Source: G965218495 sp965218495 | GTDB taxonomy: Bacteria > Bacteroidota > Rhodothermia > Rhodothermales > Bin80 | Assembly: GCA_965218495.1 (NCBI GenBank) | Contig: OZ244626.1 | Location: 2,046,001 to 2,110,000, forward strand | Length of the DNA stretch: 64,000 bases | Direction: 5' to 3' | In this document: positions 46,276 through 56,189 of the stretch, one piece after another | Layout of the letters: every line of letters begins with the position of its first letter | How positions within the stretch are numbered: the first letter of the stretch is position 1 | The notes under the pieces: model-generated | Seen by the model: only the letters and a program-made list of their open reading frames with translations | Databases searched by the model: none | What the model was told of the DNA's origin: nothing | Program-made: the position numbers and the translations under genes

Positions 46276-47191
46276 TGAAGTTAAATACTGATTCTCAGGA
46301 GTCCGTACGAGGCGCCTCTATGCGCGCTCTTCGCCTTCCCGTTTCTTGATCCAAAGTCAACCGCGTGCTTTGCCTGTTTAAAAAGCCAACCCAGATATGC
46401 TACGCAGCCATGGACTAATCGGGAATTAAGGTAATCATAGTGGGTAGTGCTGTTTCCTGCGGCTTGTTGACTAGCGTGACTGGCTGTAAAGGGTCTCCTC
46501 ATTGAGTGGCGTTGAGCGACCCCTTGTAGTATGTGTTCTTGTGCATGCAGTGCCTTACACGGCGACAGATAGGCCCCGGCGCAAGGTTTGGCTGCGGTAA
46601 GCGTTGCCTGCCAGCCCGCGCTTCGGCGGGTTACCTGCTCGGAAGCAACGCCGCTTGTTGCCGTTGAGTGCCAATCTGCCACCTCCATGCGCCTGGTATG
46701 CCACGGAGGCAGGAAGGTGAATCAAATAGCGAGACTCGGCAAGCTTAAGGAAAGCGCAGGCTGTCCACATCATTCAAAGCAATGCAAAGCGCACCAGAAA
46801 CACTTCCGCAGGCCTGCTAGGACCAGCAGCAGAGCCACTTCAAAGGACTTCGCCACGCCTGCCAACTAGCGTTGTGCAGGATCACTCATCGCCGCAACCC
46901 TGCCGTCACCAGGACAACGAATAGCGATAGGCCTATGAATGGGAGTGCGCCAGGCCCACGATTCCAGCGCAATCTTGCTGCGTGTGGCGCACTCCTGACT
47001 CTACGGCATGCCCGGCGTGAAGCCGCCACTATTACATGAAGGGTGGATGCCGGCCAACGCTCGTGCACCCTGCTGCGTCAGTCAGCGGTCTCCGTAAGGT
47101 TTGGCTGTCCCCCTCCCTTGCAGGTGCCGTGGATGGCATATATTCCGGCTCAGAATTCTGTGCGGCGTGCCGCTATAGGTAACACTCTGTC
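46276..47191. other. Gene-poor stretch between SDR and GntP gene
   Basis: 916 bp with no credible gene. Contains a candidate promoter for the next gene: TTG (47118-47120), an 18-base spacer and TATATTCC (47139-47146). No tRNA or repeat recognised. Confidence 0.5.
47118..47146 (+). promoter_or_regulatory. Candidate promoter of gntP-type gene
   Basis: TTG then 18 bases then TATATTCC, 46 bp before the ATG. It is near the Bacteroidota -33/-7 layout but has CC instead of TG at the end of the -7 box. Confidence 0.4.
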
Positions 47192-48547
47192 ATGGTACCC
47201 ATACTTATTCTAATTCTTGCCATCCTGATCGTCGTCGGGATGATTGTCGGACTCCGTATCAACGCCTTCGTAGCGCTGATTACGGCAGCGATCCTTGTAA
47301 GCCTTCTCTCGCCTGGCCCTTGGCCCGACAAGATTGCGCGTGTTGCCACTGCCTTTGGCTCCACAGCAGGCAGCATCGGCATTGTGATTGCTATGGCCGC
47401 CGTAATCGGGATCACCATGATGGCCAGCGGCGCAGCGGATCGCGTGGTTCAGGCCTTTCTGGATCTCTTGGGTAAACAGCGTGGTGGTACTGCCCTAACC
47501 GCGAGCGGCTTCGTGCTGTCCGTTCCGGTTTTCTTTGATACCGTCTTTTACCTGCTGATTCCGCTGGCGCGGTCCATGTACCGCCATACAGGCGGGGGAT
47601 ACCTCGGCTTTGTCATGGCTATCAGCGCAGGGGCCGCCGCCACACATAGCCTCGTACCGCCGACTCCGGGGCCGCTCATCATTGCAGATAACCTGGGCAT
47701 CGACCTCGGTACGATGATGCTAATTGGCGCCGTTGTTGCCCTGCCTGCAGCAATTGCAGGATTTCTGTTTGCAGGATGGATGGATCGCCGCATGCCCGTG
47801 CCGATGCGCTCCGTGCCGGGCGAGCAGAAGCAGGAACCACTTGAGAAGACCCCTGCCTTGTCGTTCGCGCTGGCACCCATCGTGCTGCCCGTGGCGCTGA
47901 TCTCTGGAAAGACCATCCTGACGCCCCTGGCCCAGAGCGATAGCACCGTGCTGCAGTCCCTATCCGAGTGGTTCGGCGTCCTTGGAGACCCGAACCTCGC
48001 TCTGCTGCTTGCGGCATTCGTAAGCGTGGCACTATATGTCCGGATGCGGCACCCGTCAAGGAAGGCCATGGGAGAGCTAATCGAGCAGTCTCTGCTTAGC
48101 GGCGGCATCATTATTCTGATTACGGCTGCCGGAGGCACCTTCGGCGCCATGCTCAAGGAAGCTCAGATCGGACCCACGATCCAGGCTATGCTGCCCGCCG
48201 GCACACAGGCCTCGGGCCTTCTCATGCTCGCACTCGGGTTTGGAATCGCGGCGCTCCTAAAATTTGCACAGGGATCGTCTACAGTGGCCATGATCACTGC
48301 CAGTGCAATGGCCGCCACCATGGTAGAATCCGTAGATTTAGGATTCCATGTCGTTTACCTTGGAACGGCAATCGGTAGTGGTGCCTTGGTAGGATCCTGG
48401 ATGAACGACAGCGGATTCTGGATTTACTCGAAAATGGGCGGCATCACCGAGGCGGAAACCCTCAAGTCGTGGACGCCCCTGCTGGCCATAATGGGCGTGG
48501 TGGGTGGCCTCACTTCGCTTCTGATGGCGCTCTTCGTACCTCTATAG
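47192..48547 (+). CDS. GntP-family gluconate/sugar-acid permease
   Basis: A 451-aa inner-membrane transporter with 12-14 hydrophobic helices. The GntP pattern shows as LRINAFVALITAAIL near the N-terminus, a S.PVFFDTVFYLLIPLA segment in mid-protein and LVPPTPGPL with conserved prolines. GntP members carry gluconate or related sugar acids with protons. The exact substrate is unknown. ilvD follows after 3 bp, so the two are probably one transcript. Confidence 0.92.
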   Translation: MVPILILILAILIVVGMIVGLRINAFVALITAAILVSLLSPGPWPDKIARVATAFGSTAGSIGIVIAMAAVIGITMMASGAADRVVQAFLDLLGKQRGGTALTASGFVLSVPVFFDTVFYLLIPLARSMYRHTGGGYLGFVMAISAGAAATHSLVPPTPGPLIIADNLGIDLGTMMLIGAVVALPAAIAGFLFAGWMDRRMPVPMRSVPGEQKQEPLEKTPALSFALAPIVLPVALISGKTILTPLAQSDSTVLQSLSEWFGVLGDPNLALLLAAFVSVALYVRMRHPSRKAMGELIEQSLLSGGIIILITAAGGTFGAMLKEAQIGPTIQAMLPAGTQASGLLMLALGFGIAALLKFAQGSSTVAMITASAMAATMVESVDLGFHVVYLGTAIGSGALVGSWMNDSGFWIYSKMGGITEAETLKSWTPLLAIMGVVGGLTSLLMALFVPL

Positions 48548-48550
48548 CAC

Positions 48551-50239
48551 ATGAATCGATATAGCAGACAGGTAACCCAGAACCGAAATCAGGGCGGTGC
48601 GCGTGCTATGCTTCACGCCATCGGCCTTAGCGAGGCCGACCTGGAGAAACCTCAGGTCGGCATAGCGAGCATGGGCTGGGAAGGTAACCCCTGCAACATG
48701 CACCTTAACGAGTTTGCACGAAGCATCAAAGCTAGCGTGCAGTCCCGTGGCCTGGTAGGACTGGTGTTTCACACGATTGGGGTAAGCGATGGCATGTCAA
48801 TGGGCTCTTCTGGCATGCGGTTTTCCCTTCCTTCACGCGACATCATCGCGGAGTCGATCGAGACGGTAGCATCCGCCCAGTGGTACGACGGCGTGGTGGC
48901 TGTCGCCGGGTGCGACAAGAACATGCCGGGGTCCATTATGGCCATGGCGCGCCTTAACCGCCCTGGCCTCATGGTCTATGGCGGTACCATCAGGCCGGGC
49001 TCCTGGAATGGCAAGAATATTGACATCGTGTCCGCATTTGAGGCGGCGGGCCAACGAGCGGCAGGAAAAATCACCGATGAAGACTTCAAGGACATCGCCC
49101 GCAGTGCCTGCCCAGGTGCTGGAGCGTGCGGCGGCATGTACACCGCCAACACAATGGCCTCGGCCATTGAGGCGCTGGGCATGACGCTCCCATACGACTC
49201 TTCCTATCCTGCCATCAGTGTCCATAAGCAGCACGAACTGCGGGAGATCGGGCCCGTCATCTACCGGCTGTTGGAACAAGACATCAAGCCACGGGACATC
49301 CTGACTAAGGATGCCTTTCGCAACGCGTTGCGGGTCGTAATCGTACTCGGTGGTTCAACGAATGCGGCCTTGCACCTGATAGCAATGGCCAAGGCCGCCC
49401 GCGTGCCGCTAACCTTGTCTGACTTTCAGGCCATGAGCGAATCGACGCCGCTGCTGGCTGACCTTAAGCCAAGCGGCCGCTACGTTATGGAAGACTTATT
49501 CAATGCAGGTGGCGTGCCGGGCGTCATGAAGATGCTTGTGGAGGCGGACCTCCTGCACGGGGATTGTCTTACAGTGACCGGCAAAACCATTGCCGAAAAC
49601 CTCGCCGCCGCCGCCCCACTCAACGCAGGCCAGGATGTCGTGCGCCCACTGGATGATCCCATCAAAGCTACGGGCCACCTGCAAATTTTGTATGGCAACC
49701 TCGCGGAAGAGGGCGCAGTTGCCAAGATCACTGGTAAAGAGGGCGAACAATTTCGTGGCACGGCCCGCGTGTTTGATACGGAGGAGGCCGCGATGGACGC
49801 CATCCTGGGTGGCCTCGTCCGCGCTGGCGATGTGCTGGTACTCCGCTACTGCGGCCCCAAAGGGGGACCAGGCATGCCGGAAATGCTCCGACCCACAGGC
49901 GCCATCGTGGGAGCGGGCTTGGGCGATAAGGTAGCCCTAGTCACCGACGGCCGTTTCTCTGGCGGCTCTCATGGATTCGTGGTGGGGCATGTCACGCCCG
50001 AAGCCCAAGTTGGGGGTACCATTGCCCTGGTGCAAGACGGCGATGTGATCTCGATTGACGCCGAAGCAAACACCCTTGTGGTACACCTGGACCCTCAGGA
50101 GCTTCGGGCACGGCGGCAGCGCTGGACCGCGCCGCCACTTAAGGCACGAGGAGGCATTCTTCTCCGTTATGCACACACGGTATCGTCCGCCAGTGAAGGT
50201 TGTGTAACGGACGCCTTCCCATCACATGTGACTGCCTAG
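48551..50239 (+). CDS. ilvD: Dihydroxy-acid dehydratase (IlvD/Edd family)
   Basis: 562 aa. Fe-S ligand motifs are at Cys48 (GNPCNMHL), Cys121 (GCDKNMPG) and Cys193 (CPGAGACGGMYTANTM). The middle DFKDIARSACPGAGACGG and the end TDGRFSGGSHGFVVGHVTPEA are typical of the branched-chain (2,3-dihydroxyisovalerate) dehydratase branch. It would act in valine, isoleucine and pantothenate synthesis. The position right behind a sugar-acid transporter leaves room for a sugar-acid dehydratase role, as some IlvD/Edd members have. I favour ilvD on sequence. Confidence 0.88.
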   Translation: MNRYSRQVTQNRNQGGARAMLHAIGLSEADLEKPQVGIASMGWEGNPCNMHLNEFARSIKASVQSRGLVGLVFHTIGVSDGMSMGSSGMRFSLPSRDIIAESIETVASAQWYDGVVAVAGCDKNMPGSIMAMARLNRPGLMVYGGTIRPGSWNGKNIDIVSAFEAAGQRAAGKITDEDFKDIARSACPGAGACGGMYTANTMASAIEALGMTLPYDSSYPAISVHKQHELREIGPVIYRLLEQDIKPRDILTKDAFRNALRVVIVLGGSTNAALHLIAMAKAARVPLTLSDFQAMSESTPLLADLKPSGRYVMEDLFNAGGVPGVMKMLVEADLLHGDCLTVTGKTIAENLAAAAPLNAGQDVVRPLDDPIKATGHLQILYGNLAEEGAVAKITGKEGEQFRGTARVFDTEEAAMDAILGGLVRAGDVLVLRYCGPKGGPGMPEMLRPTGAIVGAGLGDKVALVTDGRFSGGSHGFVVGHVTPEAQVGGTIALVQDGDVISIDAEANTLVVHLDPQELRARRQRWTAPPLKARGGILLRYAHTVSSASEGCVTDAFPSHVTA

Positions 50240-50310
50240 GCAGTCCCTGAAAGTGGCCAGCCGGATTCAGCGGAATAATTGACTCATAGTGCTCAGGTCC
50301 AAGACTTCTT

Positions 50311-51336
50311 TTGAAAGCGCTCGTCTACACCGCCCCGTTTACGCTTGAGCTTCAGGACGTCCCCACCCCTAGACCAGGCCCTGACGAGGTCTTGGTTCGG
50401 GTTAAGGCTGTGGGGATCTGCGGGTCGGACGTTCATGGCTATGCGGGAACGACTGGACGTAGATGTCCGCCCTTGGTGATGGGTCACGAGGCAGCAGGGA
50501 TCGTTGCATCGCCTGGGTCGGGCGTGCGCGGCATCACGAATGGCACCCCGGTTTGCTTTGACTCTACGATATACTGCAATACGTGTACCGCTTGCCAGAA
50601 CCGGCAATACAACCGCTGCTTTCGCCGGTCAGTGCCTGGCGTGGGAATCAAAGGAATGAAGCGCCAGGGTGCTATGGCGGAATACATACTTCTGCCGGCA
50701 AGGGTGCTGAAAAAGATGCCAAATACACTGTCGTTTGTCGAGGCTGCGCTGGTTGAACCTGTTTCAATTGGGTTACATGCAGTTGCGCGCGGGGGTGGCC
50801 TGCGGGACAACGCCGTTTTTATCATCGGTGCCGGAACCATTGGACTGTGCACGCTACTGGCGGCAAGACTTAGTACGCCGCGGGTTATCATCGTCTCGGA
50901 CTTGAGGGAGGACCGCCTTGCCTTGGCCCGGTCATTGGGCGCCGATGTGGCCGTAAAGCCCGATCAATCCCGCGCCGCGGTGCATGAGCTTACTCAGGGC
51001 GTAGGTGCTGATGTAACCTTTGAGGTGGTTGGCTTGCCAGGAACCATTGACGCCGCCATCGGCGCAACACGTATAGGTGGATACGTCGTGCTCGTCGGCA
51101 ATGCTACGCGTATGCCCTCAATGGATGTGCAAAAGGTCGTATCGAACGAACTGACTCTGAGAGGCTCATATGCCAGTGCTGGCGAATACGTGGATGCCTT
51201 ACACTTGGTAGCTTCCGGCGCTATTGATCCAAGCCCTTTGGTGAGCGGAATCTTTCCGCTTGAACAAGGCGCAGCGTGCTTCGAACGCCTGCACCGCGCC
51301 GAAGAAGACCTCGTAAAGATCGTTCTCACACCGTAG
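50311..51336 (+). CDS. Zinc-dependent alcohol/polyol dehydrogenase (MDR family)
   Basis: 341 aa from TTG 50311. Catalytic zinc Cys37 (GICGSDVH) and His59-Glu60 (GHEAAG). The structural-zinc cysteines are Cys89, 92, 95 and 103. The Rossmann motif is GAGTIGLC near 175. It resembles sorbitol, threonine or galactitol dehydrogenases. No direct substrate clue, but the group GntP-ilvD-dehydrogenase could serve sugar-acid use. Confidence 0.88.
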   Translation: MKALVYTAPFTLELQDVPTPRPGPDEVLVRVKAVGICGSDVHGYAGTTGRRCPPLVMGHEAAGIVASPGSGVRGITNGTPVCFDSTIYCNTCTACQNRQYNRCFRRSVPGVGIKGMKRQGAMAEYILLPARVLKKMPNTLSFVEAALVEPVSIGLHAVARGGGLRDNAVFIIGAGTIGLCTLLAARLSTPRVIIVSDLREDRLALARSLGADVAVKPDQSRAAVHELTQGVGADVTFEVVGLPGTIDAAIGATRIGGYVVLVGNATRMPSMDVQKVVSNELTLRGSYASAGEYVDALHLVASGAIDPSPLVSGIFPLEQGAACFERLHRAEEDLVKIVLTP

Positions 51337-51350
51337 GCCGCCTGGCGCGT

Positions 51351-51938
51351 TCAGTCAATCAATGCTGCAATCTGGCTAAGCAGCTCCTGCCGCCCCATCC
51401 GCGTCTTGGCTGAGCACAGCGCGATAGGCGCATTCATGCCGCACTCGAACAGGACCTGCTCCATCCGTCGCCGACTCGCGGTGCGCCCATTGCCCGAAAG
51501 CTTGTCAACCTTGGTCAGGGCTACAAGGTATGCAACCTTGCGAGGACGCAGCGCCGCAAGCACCTCGTGGTCCAAGGGCATTGGGGGATGGCGACTATCA
51601 ATGAGGTGTACAACTGCGCGGAGCTCCTGACGGTGCATAAGATAGTCACCAATCATTCGTAACCACTGGTTGCGAAGAGATCGACTTACCCTGGCGTATC
51701 CGAACCCCGGCAGATCCTGAAAATATACCCGATCGTTGACCTTGTAGCAGTTAAAGGTACGCGTCTTGCCAGGCGTGCGGCTGGTTCGCGCCAAGTTGCG
51801 CCGACCTGCCAACATGTTGATCAGCGAACTCTTGCCAACGTTGGATCGACCGATGAAGGCTACCTCCGGCAGCCCGTCAGTTGGCAGCTGCCTCCAAGAT
51901 GCCGCGCTTGCTTCAAGGCTGATGTCTTTGATCTTCAC
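51351..51938 (-). CDS. engB: Ribosome biogenesis GTPase EngB (YsxC/YihA)
   Basis: 195-aa GTPase for 50S assembly. G1 GRSNVGKSS is at residues 30-38, G3 DLPGFGYA and G4 TKVDKL. Standard length. It faces the dehydrogenase gene tail-to-tail with 14 bp between. Confidence 0.95.
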   Translation of the reverse strand: MKIKDISLEASAASWRQLPTDGLPEVAFIGRSNVGKSSLINMLAGRRNLARTSRTPGKTRTFNCYKVNDRVYFQDLPGFGYARVSRSLRNQWLRMIGDYLMHRQELRAVVHLIDSRHPPMPLDHEVLAALRPRKVAYLVALTKVDKLSGNGRTASRRRMEQVLFECGMNAPIALCSAKTRMGRQELLSQIAALID

Positions 51939-51967
51939 GGGCGTAGGGATGGCCCGAACTTGCGAGG

Positions 51968-52837
51968 CTACAGGCCTGCTTCCTTGACTGCCTTGCCGAT
52001 CCAGGCAGGGTTTCTGACGACGAGTGCGCCGGCCGCTTCAAGCGCAGCGAATTTGTCTTCTGCAGTGCCCTTGCCGCCGGAGATTATCGCACCCGCATGG
52101 CCCATGCGGCGCCCTGGCGGTGCTGTGGCACCCGCGATGAATCCGATGACAGGCTTCGACATATGTTCTTTGATGTAAAGTGCCGCATCTTCTTCGTCCG
52201 TGCCACCGATCTCTCCGATGAGCACGACGGCCTCCGTATTCGGATCAGCTTCGAATAGCCGCAACGCGTCCACAAACCGGGTCCCGATAATTGGATCACC
52301 CCCAATTCCAATGGCTGTGCTCTGCCCATAACTCTGGCGCGTAAGCTGATCGACCGCCTCATACGTCAGGGTGCCCGATCGCGATATCACTCCTACCGAG
52401 CCTTCCGCAAAAATCATGGCCGGCATGATACCCACCTTGGCCTGGCCCGGCGTCAGCACACCCGGGCAGTTCGGCCCTACCAGCCTTGCGCCTGACCGGG
52501 AGACAAAACGATATGCCTTGATCATGTCCTGTACGGGCACGCCCTCCGTGATACACACGATGAGCCCTATTCCGGCTGCGGCAGCTTCCATCACCGCATC
52601 TGCTGCAAAAGCAGGTGGCACAAACACCACGGAGGTGTTGGCACCCTCGCTTACGACTGCTTCCTCCACGGTGTCGAAGACCGGCCGGCCCAGGTGCGTT
52701 CGCCCTCCCTTGCCAGGAGTGACGCCGCCTATGACACATGTGCCAAAAGCGATCATCTGTTCGGCGTGGAAAGTGCCTTCTTTGCCCGTAAACCCCTGCA
52801 CTACCAGGCGCGTGTCCTTTCCAACGAGTATGCTCAT
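51968..52837 (-). CDS. sucD: Succinyl-CoA synthetase alpha subunit
   Basis: 289 aa. CoA-binding Rossmann start (LVQGFTGKEG pattern), and active-site His247 in RRMGHAGAII, the phosphohistidine loop. TCA-cycle enzyme that makes ATP or GTP from succinyl-CoA. The beta subunit gene sucC is not adjacent. engB begins 29 bp after its stop. A candidate TATATTCC element lies upstream (52874-52881). Confidence 0.96.
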   Translation of the reverse strand: MSILVGKDTRLVVQGFTGKEGTFHAEQMIAFGTCVIGGVTPGKGGRTHLGRPVFDTVEEAVVSEGANTSVVFVPPAFAADAVMEAAAAGIGLIVCITEGVPVQDMIKAYRFVSRSGARLVGPNCPGVLTPGQAKVGIMPAMIFAEGSVGVISRSGTLTYEAVDQLTRQSYGQSTAIGIGGDPIIGTRFVDALRLFEADPNTEAVVLIGEIGGTDEEDAALYIKEHMSKPVIGFIAGATAPPGRRMGHAGAIISGGKGTAEDKFAALEAAGALVVRNPAWIGKAVKEAGL

Positions 52838-52873
52838 AAGTGATCGTGTCTGACTTTTCTGCTCGCGCCCGCG

Positions 52874-52881
52874 GGAATATA
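52874..52881 (-). promoter_or_regulatory. Candidate -10 element TATATTCC before sucD
   Basis: Minus-strand TATATTCC ends 36 bases before the sucD ATG (52837). The same octamer precedes other genes in the window. Confidence 0.35.
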
Positions 52882-52892
52882 AACTGCGGCCT

Positions 52893-54338
52893 CTAATCCT
52901 GCATGAGATTCATGACAAGATCGCCCAGTCGCAAGAGGCGCGACTCGTCAAATGTATTCCCCAAGATCTGGAGCCCCATGGGCAACCCGGTGGCATGCGC
53001 ACCAATTGGTACCGCCAAACCGGGCACACCCGCCAAGTTGGCGGTCACCGTATAGATGTCGCTGAGGTACATCTGTAGTGGGTCGTCGATCATGCTCCCA
53101 AGCTTGATGCCGGGCACCGGCGTCACAGGTGTCACCAGCATATCGACCAACTCAAACGCATGCTCAAAGTCGCCGCGAATCAGCGACCGCACGCGCTGTG
53201 CTCTGGCGTAGTACGCATCGTAATAGCCGGAAGACAACACGTACGTTCCAAGCATGATGCGGCGCTTCACTTCTCGCCCAAACCCTTGGGAGCGAGCCTG
53301 CGCATACAATTGTCCTAGGCTAACGAGCTCGGGCGGGCTATTTTTTGGCCGATAACCGTATAGGAGGCCATCGTAACGCCCCAGGTTGCTGGATGCCTCG
53401 GCGGTAGCCAGGATGTAGTAGGTAGCAATGCCGTAGCGTGTGTGCGGCATAGAGACGGTACGAATCTCAGCACCGGCCTTACGCAGCCGCTCTAGTGCCT
53501 CATCAATGGCGCTGCGAATTCCGCTGTCCAACCCCTCTTCAAAAAACTCCCGCGGCACGCCGACCCGGATCCCATTCACTGCGAGCGGCTTCTCCACCTT
53601 AATCGGCTGGACCGGCGCAGGTGCGCTGGTAGCGTCACGCACATCGGCCCCTGCCATCGCTTCAAGGATGAGGGCAGCGTCCTCCACAGAATTTGCCAAT
53701 GGTCCAATACAATCAAACGAAGACGCAAACGCGACAAGTCCATGGCGACTCACCCGCCCGTAGGTCGGCTTTAGACCCACAACCCCACACAGCGCTGCTG
53801 GCTGCCGGATGGATCCACCCGTATCGGTCCCCAATGCTGCATGGCAAAGACCAGCGGCCACCGCAACCGCAGAACCACCTGAGGACCCGCCTGGCGAAAA
53901 ATCTTCCGCCCACGGATTCAGTACGGGACCGTGGTGCGAGTTTTCACTGGACGAGCCCATGGCGAATTCGTCACAGTTCGTCTTGCCAATAATGATCGCA
54001 CCTTGCGCCTTTAGCCGCGCAACGGCCGTGGCGTCATAAAGCGAAATAAAGTCGGACAGCATGCGCGAAGCGCATGTTACCGGCCAGCCTTTGACGCACA
54101 CGACATCCTTTACAGCCAGAACAAGCCCGGCAAGCGGCGGCGCCTCTCCTGCGGACAGGCGCTTGTCCTGGTGGCGGGCCGTCGCCAGCGCACCTTCGGC
54201 ATCTACGTACGTAAAGGCGTTGAGGTGGGCTTGGCGTTCAATCGCACGAATGAACGAGTTGGTAACCGCTTCGCAGGTGGTTTCTCCACGCGCGAGGGCT
54301 CTGCGCGTAGAGGCGAACGTCACCCAACTCATGTGCAT
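52893..54338 (-). CDS. gatA: Glutamyl-tRNA(Gln) amidotransferase subunit A
   Basis: 481-aa amidase that supplies ammonia to transamidate Glu-tRNA-Gln. The amidase triad is Lys77 (AVKDV), Ser152 (GGSSGGSA) and Ser176 (TDTGGSIRQPA), with the usual spacing. gatB and gatC are not adjacent. ATG 54338 or 54332 may start it. The presence of GatA implies the indirect route to Gln- or Asn-tRNA. Confidence 0.94.
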   Translation of the reverse strand: MHMSWVTFASTRRALARGETTCEAVTNSFIRAIERQAHLNAFTYVDAEGALATARHQDKRLSAGEAPPLAGLVLAVKDVVCVKGWPVTCASRMLSDFISLYDATAVARLKAQGAIIIGKTNCDEFAMGSSSENSHHGPVLNPWAEDFSPGGSSGGSAVAVAAGLCHAALGTDTGGSIRQPAALCGVVGLKPTYGRVSRHGLVAFASSFDCIGPLANSVEDAALILEAMAGADVRDATSAPAPVQPIKVEKPLAVNGIRVGVPREFFEEGLDSGIRSAIDEALERLRKAGAEIRTVSMPHTRYGIATYYILATAEASSNLGRYDGLLYGYRPKNSPPELVSLGQLYAQARSQGFGREVKRRIMLGTYVLSSGYYDAYYARAQRVRSLIRGDFEHAFELVDMLVTPVTPVPGIKLGSMIDDPLQMYLSDIYTVTANLAGVPGLAVPIGAHATGLPMGLQILGNTFDESRLLRLGDLVMNLMQD

Positions 54339-54382
54339 TCGCCGCTATTGGAGACAGGCGCGTCTTGGAGCCTGGCTATTCG

Positions 54383-54703
54383 CTAAGGCTGGCCCGGCGT
54401 GCCTTGCGAAGCTGGCGGGGGTGCACCAACGGGCGGTACCGCCGGCTGCTGCGGCTGCGGGGCAGCTTGAGTCTGCGGCTGTGCGGTTGTAGTATGGACA
54501 GGCTGCTGCGCCGGAGGTTGGTACAGCCGCTGCGGCTTGTGGTCTACCGTGAGCTCACGACTGATTTCCGAAGTTGCGCTCTTGAATTCGCGGATACCCT
54601 TGCCGATCCCGCGAGCGATCTCCGGTATCCGTTTGGCCCCGAACAACAACAGGACCAGACCAAAGATGATGATCAGTTCCATCGGACCTAACTGACCTAA
54701 CAT
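54383..54703 (-). CDS. Twin-arginine translocase subunit TatA/TatE
   Basis: 106 aa. One N-terminal helix (MELIIIFGLVLLLFGAKRIPEIA), the FGAKRIPE hinge, an amphipathic helix GIGKGIREFKSA, and a Gln/Pro-rich tail of ~50 residues. TatA forms the protein-conducting ring of the Tat pathway. No tatC in the window. gatA begins 44 bp downstream on the same strand. Confidence 0.93.
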   Translation of the reverse strand: MLGQLGPMELIIIFGLVLLLFGAKRIPEIARGIGKGIREFKSATSEISRELTVDHKPQRLYQPPAQQPVHTTTAQPQTQAAPQPQQPAVPPVGAPPPASQGTPGQP

Positions 54704-54902
54704 AGCGATACCTCAAGGATGTGAAGAGTATTCTAGACAGCGCAACGCGCTTCTCTACCGTCGTACCGTGGGCTGCGCTTCTGGTTCCCTGCCATGCCCG
54801 CCGCATTGGAGCTTACTTGCTGCTGAGCGTGTAGTCACGGTCCCATCGCTTTGCCGATAGCTTTGCAAGCCTTATCATCGCACGCCACACGCCCATAAGA
54901 TA

Positions 54903-56189
54903 ATGTATCGCGCGGTAACTCATGCTGCTTCCCTAAGCGGCACTTTGTTGCTACCCGCAGACAAGTCTATCGCGCATCGCGCGGCACTTCTTGCTGCTAT
55001 CGCGGACGGCACCTCCGTGATCACCAACTTTCCGGACGCGGCCGATCCGCGCTCGACACTGGCGTGCTTGCGGCAACTCGGCGTCCGCATCGTGGAGGAT
55101 CGGCCTGGGGAAATCGCAATAGTTGGCCAGGGGCTCCATGGCTTAGCGGCCCCGACCTCTGCAATAGACTGTGGTAACTCCGGCACAACGATGCGCCTAC
55201 TGACGGGCATCCTGGCCGGGCACGGGCTACGTGCTACGCTGGTGGGTGACACGTCACTGAGCCAGCGCCCCATGGGTCGGATTGCCGAACCGCTTCGCAC
55301 CATGGGTGCCACCATTGAACTTCGCAGCGGCCACGCGCCGGTTGACATCTTTCCCAATCAACCGCTGCGCGGCATAACATACACGCTGCCTGTGCCCTCA
55401 GCCCAAGTCAAGTCGAGCATCCTGTTAGCTGGGCTATACGCAAGCGGCACCACCACCGTCATTGAGCCAGTGCCCTCCAGGGACCATACTGAACGCATGC
55501 TCGGGCTGCCGATCTTTGAGCTTGACGATGGGCGTCATATCGCTGCGCATCCCGCACACCCGATCGCTCCTATCACCATGGCCTTGCCAAGGGACTTCTC
55601 AGCTGCCGCCTTTTTCCTCGTTGCCGGGTCCATCACCGGCGGCGGACCGCTGCGGATGCCTGGGGTTGGCCTCAATCCCACGCGCAGTGCACTACTAGCC
55701 GTCTTGAGAGAGATGGGTGCTGACATTCGCGTAACGGCGCGTGCTAGTATCGGCGGTGAGCCCATTGGTGATTTGGAAGTCCATCCCGCTACACTAAAGG
55801 GAATCTCCTTGGGCGGCGACATCATTCCCAACCTGATTGACGAAGTCCCTGTCTTTGCCATCGCGGCAGCCTGTGCCAACGGACGAACAATTCTCACCGG
55901 TGCCGCGGAGCTACGAGTTAAGGAATGCGACCGGATTCACGCGACCGTGACCAACCTTCGGGCTTTCGGCGTAGACATTAAAGAGTACGACGATGGCTTT
56001 GCTATTCAGGGCGGCAGTCCGCTTGTAGGTGCGAGGGTAGACAGCTTTACCGATCACCGGATCGCGATGGCTATGGGCGTTGCCGGGCTAGTGGCCAGTG
56101 GGCAGACAGTCATTACCCGGCCGGAGGTGGCTATGGTGTCTTTCCCGCACTTTTGGGACACGCTGGACAGCATAGCGATCCGAGCCTGA
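54903..56189 (+). CDS. aroA: 3-phosphoshikimate 1-carboxyvinyltransferase (EPSP synthase)
   Basis: 428-aa enzyme of the shikimate pathway that joins PEP to shikimate-3-phosphate. The N-terminal PADKSIAHRAALLAA carries the substrate-binding Lys, and GNSGTTMRLLTGILAG the second signature. RVKECDRI and DHRIAMAMGVAGL near the end are conserved. Stop is followed by 451 bp without a gene. Confidence 0.95.
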   Translation: MYRAVTHAASLSGTLLLPADKSIAHRAALLAAIADGTSVITNFPDAADPRSTLACLRQLGVRIVEDRPGEIAIVGQGLHGLAAPTSAIDCGNSGTTMRLLTGILAGHGLRATLVGDTSLSQRPMGRIAEPLRTMGATIELRSGHAPVDIFPNQPLRGITYTLPVPSAQVKSSILLAGLYASGTTTVIEPVPSRDHTERMLGLPIFELDDGRHIAAHPAHPIAPITMALPRDFSAAAFFLVAGSITGGGPLRMPGVGLNPTRSALLAVLREMGADIRVTARASIGGEPIGDLEVHPATLKGISLGGDIIPNLIDEVPVFAIAAACANGRTILTGAAELRVKECDRIHATVTNLRAFGVDIKEYDDGFAIQGGSPLVGARVDSFTDHRIAMAMGVAGLVASGQTVITRPEVAMVSFPHFWDTLDSIAIRA

